Assembly: GCF_022829685.1 (NCBI RefSeq)
Contig: NZ_JAKSYE010000044.1
Span: forward strand, 1-50,641
DNA: 50,641 nt
From: Methylobacterium sp. E-045
GTDB taxonomy: Bacteria; Pseudomonadota; Alphaproteobacteria; Rhizobiales; Beijerinckiaceae
Direction of reading: 5' to 3'
Part shown: in pieces, positions 25,928 to 33,447 of the stretch
Layout: each line of letters starts with the position of its first letter
Position numbering within the stretch: position 1 is the stretch's first letter
Notes under the pieces: model-generated
Database searches by the model: none
What the model was told of the DNA's origin: nothing
The model's input: only the letters and a program-made list of their open reading frames with translations
Program-made: the position numbers and the translations under genes

Positions 25928-25933
25928 GCGGCC

Positions 25934-25984
25934 ATGACGAACCAACCCACCCGCGTGATTCGGTGCTTGTGGCGCGCTCTCTGA
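25934..25984 (+). CDS. Putative Trp-containing leader peptide of trpS
   Basis: A 16-codon ORF encoding MTNQPTRVIRCLWRAL, with a Trp codon four residues from the end. Its last codons overlap the left arm of a strong hairpin (25973-25989), the arrangement needed for ribosome-mediated attenuation. It has no ribosome binding site and would be read from the predicted transcription start. Only one Trp is present, fewer than in most trp leaders, so this is a candidate rather than a firm call. Confidence 0.4.
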   Translation: MTNQPTRVIRCLWRAL

Positions 25985-25989
25985 GCGCG
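25973..25989 (+). promoter_or_regulatory. Hairpin overlapping the leader ORF stop
   Basis: CGCGCTC-TCT-GAGCGCG is a perfect 7-bp, all but one G-C, stem with a 3-base loop. ATGACG at the leader start (25934-25939) can also pair with CGTCAT (25993-25998), which would enclose this hairpin. Confidence 0.5.
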
Positions 25990-26050
25990 GCCCGTCATAC
26001 CCTCGTGACCTGTGCCGCTGCGTTCGGCGGCGCGGTGACGATCCAGGTCT

Positions 26051-26091
26051 CTCCTGACCCGACGAAGACGCAGCGGCTCCCACCTCAGGAG
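26051..26091 (+). promoter_or_regulatory. Hairpin hiding the trpS ribosome binding site
   Basis: CTCCTGA (26051-26057) is fully complementary to TCAGGAG (26085-26091), which contains the AGGAG ribosome binding site 7 bases before the trpS ATG. The fold would block initiation unless opened. Confidence 0.5.
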
Positions 26092-26098
26092 CTTCTCC

Positions 26099-27115
26099 AT
26101 GCCTTCGGACACCGCCCCCCGCCCCGTCATCCTCACCGGCGACCGCACCACGGGGCCTCTGCATCTTGGCCACTACGTCGGCTCGCTGCGCAACCGCGTC
26201 GCGCTGCAGGCGACGCATGCGCAGTACCTGCTCCTCGCCGACACCCAGGCCATGACCGACAACGCCCACGATCCCGAGCGGGTGCGCCGGAACGTCCTCG
26301 AGGTCGCCCTCGACTATCTCGCGGTCGGGATCGACCCGGCTCTCTCGACGATCTGCGTCCAGTCCGCCCTGCCCGCCCTCGCCGAGTTGACGCTGCTCTA
26401 CCTGAACTTCGTCACCGTCGCTCGCCTCGAGCGCAACCCGACCATCAAGGAGGAAATCCAGGCGCGCGGGTTCGGGCGGGACATTCCCGCCGGCTTCCTG
26501 TGCTACCCCGTCGCCCAGGCCGCCGACATCACCGCCTTCAAGGCGACTCTCGTGCCCGTGGGCGAGGATCAGGCCCCCCTCATCGAGCAGACGAACGAAC
26601 TGGTCCGGCGGCTGAACCGGCAGGCCGGCCGCGACCTCCTCCCCGAGGCGGCGGCGCTGATCCCGGCGATCGGACGCCTGCCCGGCGTGGACGGCCGGGG
26701 AAAGATGAGCAAGTCCCGGGGCAACGCCGTTCCACTCTCAGCGAGCGATGCGGCGATCGAGGCCGCCGTGCAGCGCATGTACACCGATCCCGACCACCTA
26801 CGGGCCTCCGATCCCGGACGCGTCGAGGGGAACGTCGTGTTCACCTACCTCGACGCGTTCGACCCCGATCTCCAAGCGGTCGCCGACCTCAAGGCGCATT
26901 ACCGGCGGGGCGGTCTCGGCGACATGGTCCTCAAGCGTCGGCTGACCGGCCTCCTCCAGGCGACGGTAACGCCGATCCGCGAGCGTCGCGCCGAGCTCGC
27001 CCGCGACCCGGACCTCGTCATGGACATTCTGCGGACAGGCTCGGCGAAGGGACGCACGCTCACGGAGCAGACGAAGCGGGAGGTCACGGAGGGGTTGGGG
27101 CTCTTCAGCCTTTAA
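26099..27115 (+). CDS. trpS: Tryptophanyl-tRNA synthetase
   Basis: A 338-residue class I aminoacyl-tRNA synthetase that charges tRNA-Trp. The HIGH-type motif is in LTGDRTTGPLHLGHYVGSL (about residues 12-30) and the KMSKS motif in GRGKMSKSRGN (about 200-210). Conserved CYPVAQAADI and VPVGEDQAPLIE are also present. The GDR-T-TG-LHLGHYVG form is the one seen in the Firmicute/actinobacterial-style or auxiliary TrpRS branch rather than the common E. coli form, so this may be a second, auxiliary enzyme. The unusually structured leader supports specialised regulation. Whether another trpS exists in the genome cannot be seen here. Confidence 0.9.
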   Translation: MPSDTAPRPVILTGDRTTGPLHLGHYVGSLRNRVALQATHAQYLLLADTQAMTDNAHDPERVRRNVLEVALDYLAVGIDPALSTICVQSALPALAELTLLYLNFVTVARLERNPTIKEEIQARGFGRDIPAGFLCYPVAQAADITAFKATLVPVGEDQAPLIEQTNELVRRLNRQAGRDLLPEAAALIPAIGRLPGVDGRGKMSKSRGNAVPLSASDAAIEAAVQRMYTDPDHLRASDPGRVEGNVVFTYLDAFDPDLQAVADLKAHYRRGGLGDMVLKRRLTGLLQATVTPIRERRAELARDPDLVMDILRTGSAKGRTLTEQTKREVTEGLGLFSL

Positions 27116-27221
27116 CCCTTCGGCCTGCTTCCGCGACGAAGACCGATAGCCATCCCGACGTCCGGCCGGGATGGGCGGGATGCGCGACGACGGCTTCGGG
27201 ACGACGGGTCTGGGTCCGCCG

Positions 27222-27253
27222 TCCACCCTTAGCAGCCCTTCCGGAATCGACCC
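27222..27253 (+). repeat. 32-bp direct repeat, left copy
   Basis: Starts TCCACCCTTAGCAGCCC and ends GGAATCGACCC. It matches 34952-34983 at 31 of 32 positions in the same orientation. Confidence 0.75.
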
Positions 27254-27302
27254 CGTATGCGAAAAAAATCGCACCATCGCCCCCGGAGGCCGTTGCTGCC
27301 GC

Positions 27303-28103
27303 TTACGTCCCGAAATCATACACGGATGAGCCGGTCACCGCCCGGAACGAATGAGCGAAACTCGACAACGAGGTAAAGCCGACAAAACCTGCCGCCGAAA
27401 GCATCGTGTCTCCCATCGCCAGACGGTCAATTGCCGCGATGATGCGGGCGCGTTGACGCCAGGACTTGAAGGTCAGCCCGGTCTCGTCCGGAAACAGACG
27501 GCTGATCGTGCGCGGCGATGTCGCGGCGAGGGCCGCCAGCTGTGAGAGGCTGAGGCGGCACATGGGATCGGCCAATGCCAGACCGGCCAAACGCCTGCCG
27601 ATGTGGCTCGTTGGCAGAGGTAGGAAGGTCGGGGGCGCTGGAACCTCGATGAATTCATGCAGTATGAGCCGAACCATCAGCTCGGCTTTCTGCGACGACG
27701 GAGAACCTTCAAAAAGGCCCCGCAGAAGTTCCCTCAAGATCGGGGTCATGCGGAGCACGAAGGGTCTTTCCGGAAGACCTCGCGGCGCCCAGCGGCGGCA
27801 AGCCTGATCGTCGTAGTAGATCGACCAGCTTTCGGCATCCGAGACCACCTCCACGCTGTGCGCCGCATTCGTCGGGGCCCAAACCGCCAATTGAGGCGGC
27901 ACGAGCCATCGTCCCACGTCTGTCGCCACCTGAATGGTGCCAGATACGGTAAAGATGAGTTGCGCCTGCTCGTGGACATGCTGCTCATACACGAAGCCGG
28001 CAGCAAACTTCCCTTGCATTGTTCTAAATCTAAGACTGGTCGATTGGCGTTTCATCGGCGGATATTGGCGGCTCCTCGATTTGATCCTGTGATACTTGCT
28101 CAT
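27303..28103 (-). CDS. AraC-family transcriptional regulator
   Basis: About 266 residues with an N-terminal cupin-like sensing domain (HVHEQAQLIFTVSGTIQV, VPPQLAVWAPTNAAHSVEV) and a C-terminal AraC helix-turn-helix pair (about 170-265: LSLSQLAALAATSPRTISRL and AAGFVGFTSLSSFAHSFRAV). The start is uncertain: 28103 (MSKYHR) and 28055 (MKRQST) are both possible and neither has a clear ribosome binding site. It is divergent from the TonB-dependent receptor, which it probably controls in response to a small ligand such as a siderophore. Base composition is less GC-rich than the flanking core genes. Confidence 0.85.
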   Translation of the reverse strand: MSKYHRIKSRSRQYPPMKRQSTSLRFRTMQGKFAAGFVYEQHVHEQAQLIFTVSGTIQVATDVGRWLVPPQLAVWAPTNAAHSVEVVSDAESWSIYYDDQACRRWAPRGLPERPFVLRMTPILRELLRGLFEGSPSSQKAELMVRLILHEFIEVPAPPTFLPLPTSHIGRRLAGLALADPMCRLSLSQLAALAATSPRTISRLFPDETGLTFKSWRQRARIIAAIDRLAMGDTMLSAAGFVGFTSLSSFAHSFRAVTGSSVYDFGT

Positions 28104-28252
28104 GGACCGCAGCGAAAGATGCCATGTGCATCCGAGCCTGCGAGGCCTGGGAGTCAAGATTTAACATGTACGGGTTCGTGAGTCGGGAGACATGCCATCT
28201 GCTTTCCGGATGTATCTCGCCGCGTAAATCATGCGGGCTTTGCAGATCATCG

Positions 28253-30439
28253 ATGGGACGCCACCGCTGTGCCAGCATGTACCTACTGTCTGGCCTGACT
28301 CTGATGGTCATGGTCACTGACGGCCATGCGCAGAACATGGTTGCGCAGCAGCGGCCTGTCACGACCTCCGCGTCGGCAGAGGCTGCCGTATCCCTGGAGA
28401 CCTTGTCGGTCACCGGCCAAAGTTCACATGACGATCCGCGCGGACCGATCGATGGCTACGTTGCTCGGCGCGCAGCCACGGCGACGAAAACAAATACCCC
28501 TCTCAACGAAACGCCGCAGTCGATCACCGTGATCGGCCGCAAGCAGCTGGACGATCTACGCCCTCACACGGTGTCGGACGCAATCGCCTATACCGCAGGC
28601 GTCTACAGCACACACGGACCGGCGACGGTTGGCGATTTTTTCAGTATTCGTGGGTTCGATGCAACGGGAACCGGTGTCTACAAAGACGGGCTGCAACTGC
28701 TTGGCTACAGTTTTTCTGGGTTCCAAGGCGAAAACTTCGGCCTGGAACGTATCGATGTCTTGCGTGGCCCCGCCGCGGTTCTCTTCGGACAGGGAGGTCC
28801 CGGGGGAATCATCAATTTGATCACCAAACGGCCGACCGAAGTACCGTTCGGCCATGTCGAAGCTGGCGGGGGATCGTTCGGACAGAAGTACCTCGCGTTC
28901 GACCTCGGAGGCCCCTCCTCGACCGATCCCCACTGGTTCTACCGCGTCACGGGCCTAGGTCGGCAGGGCGGCACCCAAGTGGACGGGGTCGATGATAACC
29001 GCGGGTACATCGCACCCGCCATCACGTACAAGCCCGACGGGGCAACGTCGTTCACCCTTCTCGCCGGCTTCCAGTATGACGATACGGGTCGACTGAGTCC
29101 GTTCCTTCCCTACTACGGAACCGTGCGGCCGCAGGCATTGGGGCTTCGCATCCCACGATCGTACAATATCGCCGATCCGAAACTCGACACGTTCAGACGA
29201 ACACAGTTTCACGTCGGCTATGAATTCGAGCATGCGTTCAATGACACATTCACGTTCCGTCAAAACCTTCGATATTCTCAGGTCGAGAGCCTGGATACCC
29301 TGCTCTTCTCAGGGCAAGGCTACTCGGATGCGCGTCAGACGATCATTCCCCGCGCCCGGTACCGTTTGACGTCGCAAGCACGCCTGTTCAACGTCGACAA
29401 TCAATTGGTCGCCCGATTCAACGATGGTTTCTTCGCGCATACGTTCCTGGTCGGTTTGGACTATAAGCAATACCAGCTTCACGATACGCAGGCCGGTAGC
29501 GGTCCCGCGACCAGCTTCGATATCCTCGCGCCGAGATACGGTGTCCCCGCGCCGCCCGTGTTCCCGTATCTGGTGAACCGAGACGCCTTCCAGCAGATCG
29601 GCCTCTATGCCCAGGACCAGATCGATCTGACCGATCGGCTGAAGCTCGTCGTCGGCGGACGCGGCGACTTCACCACGAATGACGTCGACGACAAACTCAG
29701 GGCCACCCGCACCCGCCAAGAGGCCAATGTCGCGACACAGCGTTACGCGCTGATCTATAACTTCGATCACGGGCTTGCGCCCTATCTGAGCTATTCGACG
29801 TTCTTCAACCCTCAGGTCGGGACGAACTTCGGAGGCACACCCTTCAAGCCGGTGACCGGTGACCAATACGAGGCAGGTCTCAAGTATCAGCCCCCGGACA
29901 ACAGGTTCTCGGCCACTTTTGCGCTGTTCGACCTCACGCAATCCAATACCCTGACGGCCGATCCGACAAATCCCTTCAATCAACTCCAGATCGGCGAGAC
30001 GCGGTCCAAGGGATTCGAGACCCAGATCGTTGCCAATATCAATCGAGAGTTGAGCTTGGTCGGCTCCTTCACGGCCTTCGATATTGCCATCACGCGCGGC
30101 CTGGACAGCCAGATCGGGAAGATCCCGGTCGCCACACCGAGCACGCTGACCTCTGTCTTCGCCGACTATACGATCGCTACGGGGTCATTCGCGGGTTTTG
30201 GTGTTGGTGCCGGACTCCGATACGTGGGGAATTCCTATGCCGATGCCTTCAACACCCTCAAAGTTCCGGAATATGTCTTGTTCGACTCGGCAATCCACTA
30301 CGCCAGGGATGGCTGGCGCTTTGCCTTGAACGTATCCAACATGGCCGACCGCCGCTATGTCGGGTCCTGCAGTTCCATCTCTTCCTGCAACTACGGTGAA
30401 GAACGCCGCTTCACGGCCAGCGTCGGGTATCGCTGGTGA
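28253..30439 (+). CDS. TonB-dependent siderophore-type receptor
   Basis: A 728-residue outer-membrane receptor. After a signal peptide (MYLLSGLTLMVMVTDGHAQ region), a TonB-box-like stretch LETLSVTGQ is followed by the plug domain (TPQSITVIGRKQLDDLRPHT, FSIRGFD, GLERIDVLRGPAAVLFGQGG-PGG and INLITKRPT) and a 22-strand-type barrel ending in the aromatic terminus GEERRFTASVGYRW. The pattern is that of ferrichrome or hydroxamate siderophore receptors (FhuA/FpvA type). The ATG 28253 gives a usable signal sequence; 28277 is an alternative. No Irr, RirA or Fur box was recognised upstream, and the divergent AraC protein is the likely regulator. Codon use is less GC-biased than in the core genes. Confidence 0.9.
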   Translation: MGRHRCASMYLLSGLTLMVMVTDGHAQNMVAQQRPVTTSASAEAAVSLETLSVTGQSSHDDPRGPIDGYVARRAATATKTNTPLNETPQSITVIGRKQLDDLRPHTVSDAIAYTAGVYSTHGPATVGDFFSIRGFDATGTGVYKDGLQLLGYSFSGFQGENFGLERIDVLRGPAAVLFGQGGPGGIINLITKRPTEVPFGHVEAGGGSFGQKYLAFDLGGPSSTDPHWFYRVTGLGRQGGTQVDGVDDNRGYIAPAITYKPDGATSFTLLAGFQYDDTGRLSPFLPYYGTVRPQALGLRIPRSYNIADPKLDTFRRTQFHVGYEFEHAFNDTFTFRQNLRYSQVESLDTLLFSGQGYSDARQTIIPRARYRLTSQARLFNVDNQLVARFNDGFFAHTFLVGLDYKQYQLHDTQAGSGPATSFDILAPRYGVPAPPVFPYLVNRDAFQQIGLYAQDQIDLTDRLKLVVGGRGDFTTNDVDDKLRATRTRQEANVATQRYALIYNFDHGLAPYLSYSTFFNPQVGTNFGGTPFKPVTGDQYEAGLKYQPPDNRFSATFALFDLTQSNTLTADPTNPFNQLQIGETRSKGFETQIVANINRELSLVGSFTAFDIAITRGLDSQIGKIPVATPSTLTSVFADYTIATGSFAGFGVGAGLRYVGNSYADAFNTLKVPEYVLFDSAIHYARDGWRFALNVSNMADRRYVGSCSSISSCNYGEERRFTASVGYRW

Positions 30440-30636
30440 TCGCGCCGCTTGCGCGGCAACAAATCCAAGATGCTGAAGAGATCCAACTGGATCTTCCTGA
30501 TCGGCTGCCCGTGATTCGTCCTTGAGCATGTTCAAGCGAGGTGGATGCCGGCTCGCGTGAAGACACTGCAACCCCACAGCAGAGCGCATTTTTCGGGATC
30601 CGGAGATCATGGAAAATGCTCGAGATGGTGAAAATC

Positions 30637-31041
30637 ATGAAACCTGTCGACTTGAAACTGTCGATTGCCTGGCTCGTCACCGCTGCCGGATCTTCGATAT
30701 TCGTCGCGATACAACTATTCACGTATCTGAACTCACGCGTCTCGCCCGATGGCGGGTTGCCTGCGATCGTTTTTAGCCCGGCTCAGATGCTGTTCGTGTC
30801 GGCCTATTATGGATGCTGGGTCATTCCGCCCCTGCTCGCTCTGTCGAACCGCACGGCGGCACGGTGGTCCATGCTCATCCTCGGCGGGCTTCTCGTGACG
30901 TTGAACACGTTGTCCGGCGTCATCGATGGTATTCGAGATGGCTATAATCTGATTGCCGTGGCGATCATTGCCATTACCGTGCCGGGTACACTGTCCATTT
31001 TCCTATCATGGCGCGATATTCGATCCAGGTCGGCCCGGTAA
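30637..31041 (+). CDS. Four-helix membrane protein of unknown function
   Basis: About 134 residues with four predicted membrane helices (AWLVTAAGSSIFVAIQLF, MLFVSAYYGCWVIPPLLAL, WSMLILGGLLVTLNTLSGV, NLIAVAIIAITVPGTLSIFL) and a short basic C-terminus. No family recognised. Starts at 30616, 30625 and 30637 are all possible. It follows the TonB receptor by about 200 bases and precedes a small soluble protein by 21 bases, so the three may be one accessory unit. Confidence 0.6.
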   Translation: MKPVDLKLSIAWLVTAAGSSIFVAIQLFTYLNSRVSPDGGLPAIVFSPAQMLFVSAYYGCWVIPPLLALSNRTAARWSMLILGGLLVTLNTLSGVIDGIRDGYNLIAVAIIAITVPGTLSIFLSWRDIRSRSAR

Positions 31042-31062
31042 GTCTCAATAAGGACGCCTGCA

Positions 31063-31449
31063 ATGACGATGAAGTGTGACACTTTTCCATTCGTGTGGAT
31101 GACGTTTACGGAAGAGCCCGGCCACGACCACGAAGACGAATTGGCGGATTTCGAGGAGCTCCTCGGACGCGGCACGCGGTTCGTCCTTCTGACGGAGGAT
31201 GCACCGACGAAGGAGCACGAGCATACGCATGACGAGAGGAAACGTATGGCGCTGTGGATGAAGAAACATAAAGGCAGTCTGCGCCATCTCGTGGCGGCCA
31301 TGATCGTCGTCGAACAAAAACCCCTGAAACGCGTGGCGATCAAATCGTTCGGTCCCGCGTTCCAGGCGTTTTGGGGATACCCCATCGTTGTCGCCTCCGG
31401 CCGTGAGGAGGCTTTGGCTGTCGCCTCTGATTTACTGAGTGACCGATGA
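31063..31449 (+). CDS. Small acidic/His-rich protein of unknown function
   Basis: 128 residues. An acidic and histidine-rich first half (GHDHEDELADFEELL and KEHEHTHDERKRM) is followed by a mixed alpha/beta second half (HLVAAMIVVEQKPLKRVAIK and AFQAFWGYPIVVASGREEAL). The HEHTHDE cluster could bind a metal, but this is speculation. It begins 21 bases after the four-helix membrane protein and is probably cotranscribed with it. Confidence 0.6.
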   Translation: MTMKCDTFPFVWMTFTEEPGHDHEDELADFEELLGRGTRFVLLTEDAPTKEHEHTHDERKRMALWMKKHKGSLRHLVAAMIVVEQKPLKRVAIKSFGPAFQAFWGYPIVVASGREEALAVASDLLSDR

Positions 31450-31676
31450 GGAATCACCCAAACGGGCGTGATGTCGTTCTGCTTTGGGAGGGGAAACAGG
31501 CGGCACGACAATGTCCGCTTCCATGCGTGTCCGGGCGGAAGCGGTTCGTCGCATCTCCACCCGACGCAGGCATTCCGAAAATCCGCTGACCGGCACACTG
31601 CCCGGCCCTCACAGACACGGTTTGGCTGGAAGACGGGCATTCCCGAGTCATTGCGCGCCGCCCTGGAACAGGGTGA

Positions 31677-32219
31677 TCAAACACTGCGCTCACGGCCCTG
31701 CGCGCCTTCTTCGTCGCGACAGGTCAGTTCGGCGTCGACCGGGCAGCCGATGCAGGCCTCGTAATCACATAGCCGGCAGACCGCGTAGGCGTGATCGAGA
31801 TCGGTGACGAAGCCCCGCAGAACCTTCTCTGCCAAGATCCCGAAGGTCTTCCGCTCCTCGACGGTCAGAACTGTCAGCGCCTGTGTCACCGCATGATCTC
31901 TGGAGGCAATCACGGCCCGACACGTCACTCGGCCGGCGGCGGTCAGTTGGAGCGCGACGGTCCGCCGATCTTTGACGGAGGGGGTTCGGATCACGAGCCC
32001 GTCGTCAACCAGCCGGTCGACCAAGCGGACCGTGCCCGGATGCGACAGCCCGAGGGACCGGCGCAGCCGCTCGATCGTCATGCCGGGATCATGACCCAGG
32101 AGGGCCAACGCCGCTGCTGCGGGCCCAAGCTCCGGAGCCTGTGCCTGCGCCTCGCGCAGCATCGCATCTGAGAGACCCAGCGCCAGCGCGCCGATCACGT
32201 TGTCGCTTCGATCGACCAT
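31677..32219 (-). CDS. MarR-family regulator with C-terminal cysteine cluster
   Basis: About 180 residues. The winged helix region is central (MTIERLRRSLGLSHPGTVRLV, then the wing RTPSVKDRRTVALQLT). A C-terminal extension carries five cysteines in CRLCDYEACIGC plus a later Cys in ELTC (spacing C-x2-C-x4-C-x2-C-x7-C), absent from ordinary MarR proteins; it could bind zinc or an iron-sulphur cluster or act as a thiol switch. The ATG at 32219 is used. The gene is divergent from a DUF417 gene, and two identical-type palindromes lie between them, so autoregulation and control of the DUF417 gene are likely. Confidence 0.85.
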   Translation of the reverse strand: MVDRSDNVIGALALGLSDAMLREAQAQAPELGPAAAALALLGHDPGMTIERLRRSLGLSHPGTVRLVDRLVDDGLVIRTPSVKDRRTVALQLTAAGRVTCRAVIASRDHAVTQALTVLTVEERKTFGILAEKVLRGFVTDLDHAYAVCRLCDYEACIGCPVDAELTCRDEEGAQGRERSV

Positions 32220-32231
32220 GTCGCGAAAATA

Positions 32232-32284
32232 TATGCTCCGCGCATAGACATCAAGGTAGAGAGTGATTATATGCACGGCGCATA
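32232..32284. promoter_or_regulatory. Two MarR-type operators on the DUF417 promoter
   Basis: TATGC-TCCGC-GCATA (32232-32246) and TATGC-ACGGC-GCATA (32270-32284) are perfect dyads of the same consensus, centres 38 bases apart. A promoter-like TAGACA (32245-32250), 17-base spacer and TATATG (32268-32273) fits between them so that each operator covers one promoter element. GGAG precedes the downstream ATG. Confidence 0.75.
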
Positions 32285-32299
32285 CATTGGAGTGCCACG

Positions 32300-32797
32300 A
32301 TGCAAACGCCGTCCCTTCAGAGCCTGACGCGCCGAGCGCAGAACCGTGCGATCGCCGTCACCGGCATCGGCCGCGTTCTCGCGCTGGCAGGGGTCGTCCT
32401 GCCGCTCTTCATGATCGGTATCCTCAAGTTCACCGCGGTCGAGGTCGAGGCGCTCAAGCCCGTCATCGGCGGCACGCCATGGCTCGCTTGGCTGTACTCC
32501 GCCTTCGGCGAGCCGGGCGCCTCCTACCTGCTCGGCACCGTCGAGATCCTGACGGCGTTGCTGTTCGTGGCGTCGCCCTGGTCGGCGCGCGCAGGCACTG
32601 TCGCCGGCGCGATCGGGTCCCTGACCTTCGCAGTCACCTCCTCGACGCTCCTCGCGCTTCCGATCTGGGAGGAGGGATCGGGTGGCTTCCCCTGGCTGAA
32701 TGCGCTGGGCTCATTCCTCATAAAGGACGTGGCGCTCCTCGGCGTCAGTCTTGTCGTGCTCGGCGAAAGTCTTGCACGGCTGCGCGCGACGGTGTGA
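32300..32797 (+). CDS. DUF417 (YkgB/RclC-type) membrane protein
   Basis: A 165-residue membrane protein with about four helices. The segments GVVLPLFMIGILKFTAVEVE, IGGTPWLAWLYSAFG and GTVEILTALLFV and the FPWLNALGSFLIKDVALLG region fit DUF417, the family of E. coli RclC/YkgB linked to reactive chlorine stress. Its biochemical role is unknown. Its promoter carries two operators, presumably for the divergent Cys-rich MarR protein, which suggests induction by oxidants or electrophiles. Confidence 0.82.
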   Translation: MQTPSLQSLTRRAQNRAIAVTGIGRVLALAGVVLPLFMIGILKFTAVEVEALKPVIGGTPWLAWLYSAFGEPGASYLLGTVEILTALLFVASPWSARAGTVAGAIGSLTFAVTSSTLLALPIWEEGSGGFPWLNALGSFLIKDVALLGVSLVVLGESLARLRATV

Positions 32798-32810
32798 GGG
32801 GGCAGACGTC

Positions 32811-32990
32811 GTGGGAGCCGTGACCGACGAACAGCGGATCCTACCCGTCTCGGTGGTCGCCACCGTGGGCCTTGCGGCCGGCTCCACCGCAATCGTTTTC
32901 GACGGCATCTCCTCGCTCGCAGACGCGGCGATGACCGGGTTCCGCATCCCACCGAGGCGGTGTGAAAAGAGCGCTTGGCGATCAGGCTGA
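32811..32990 (+). pseudogene. 5' fragment of a cation diffusion facilitator gene
   Basis: A GTG-initiated frame reads TDEQRILPVSVVATVGLAAG and then STAIVFDGISSLADAAMTGF, the first helices of a cation transporter of the CDF type, and then becomes unrelated sequence after about 32945. The remaining about 250 residues are missing. It starts 14 bases after the DUF417 gene, so it was probably cotranscribed before the truncation. Confidence 0.6.
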
Positions 32991-33380
32991 CCTGACATCG
33001 CGGAAGGTTGCCCTGAGGTTTTGCAGGACATACGAGTCGTTGGTGGCGACCTCGTAGAAGCTGCTGTCGATGGCACGCACGATCAACACGGGCACCGTAG
33101 CGCTCGCATCCGCGTAAGCCTGAAACTCGCCCCAGATGACCTGCTGGGTTCCGTTGGCGAGGTCTCGCAGCCGATCTCCCCTGATCCGCCTGCCGGAGGT
33201 CGCAAGCTCGTCGAGACGTCCGGCCTGTTCGCCCGTCGCATCGAAAGCCGCATCGTATGCAGCGACACCGCTCACCATCCATGAGTATTCGATGGCCTGC
33301 GTTCCGAGCGCTGCCAGAATATGACGCAGGTCAAAATCGAGCATGCTGTCAGCCATGTCGTAGATGCGAACGGTGTGCAT
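32982..33380 (-). CDS. Conserved-looking protein of unknown function
   Basis: A 132-residue soluble protein: RIYDMADSMLDFDLRHILAA, a central QQVIWGEFQAYADA and a C-terminal RAIDSSFYEVATNDSYVL and LRATFRDVR. I recall similar small proteins of unknown role in alphaproteobacteria but know no function. It stands between the CDF fragment and the transposase, so it may have arrived with this accessory segment. Confidence 0.6.
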   Translation of the reverse strand: MHTVRIYDMADSMLDFDLRHILAALGTQAIEYSWMVSGVAAYDAAFDATGEQAGRLDELATSGRRIRGDRLRDLANGTQQVIWGEFQAYADASATVPVLIVRAIDSSFYEVATNDSYVLQNLRATFRDVRSA

Positions 33381-33447
33381 GGGCGATCTTCGTGTTCAGG
33401 GTTCGTGCTCATTATGATAGTCTTTCTCCCAAGGCGGGAGATGAAAG

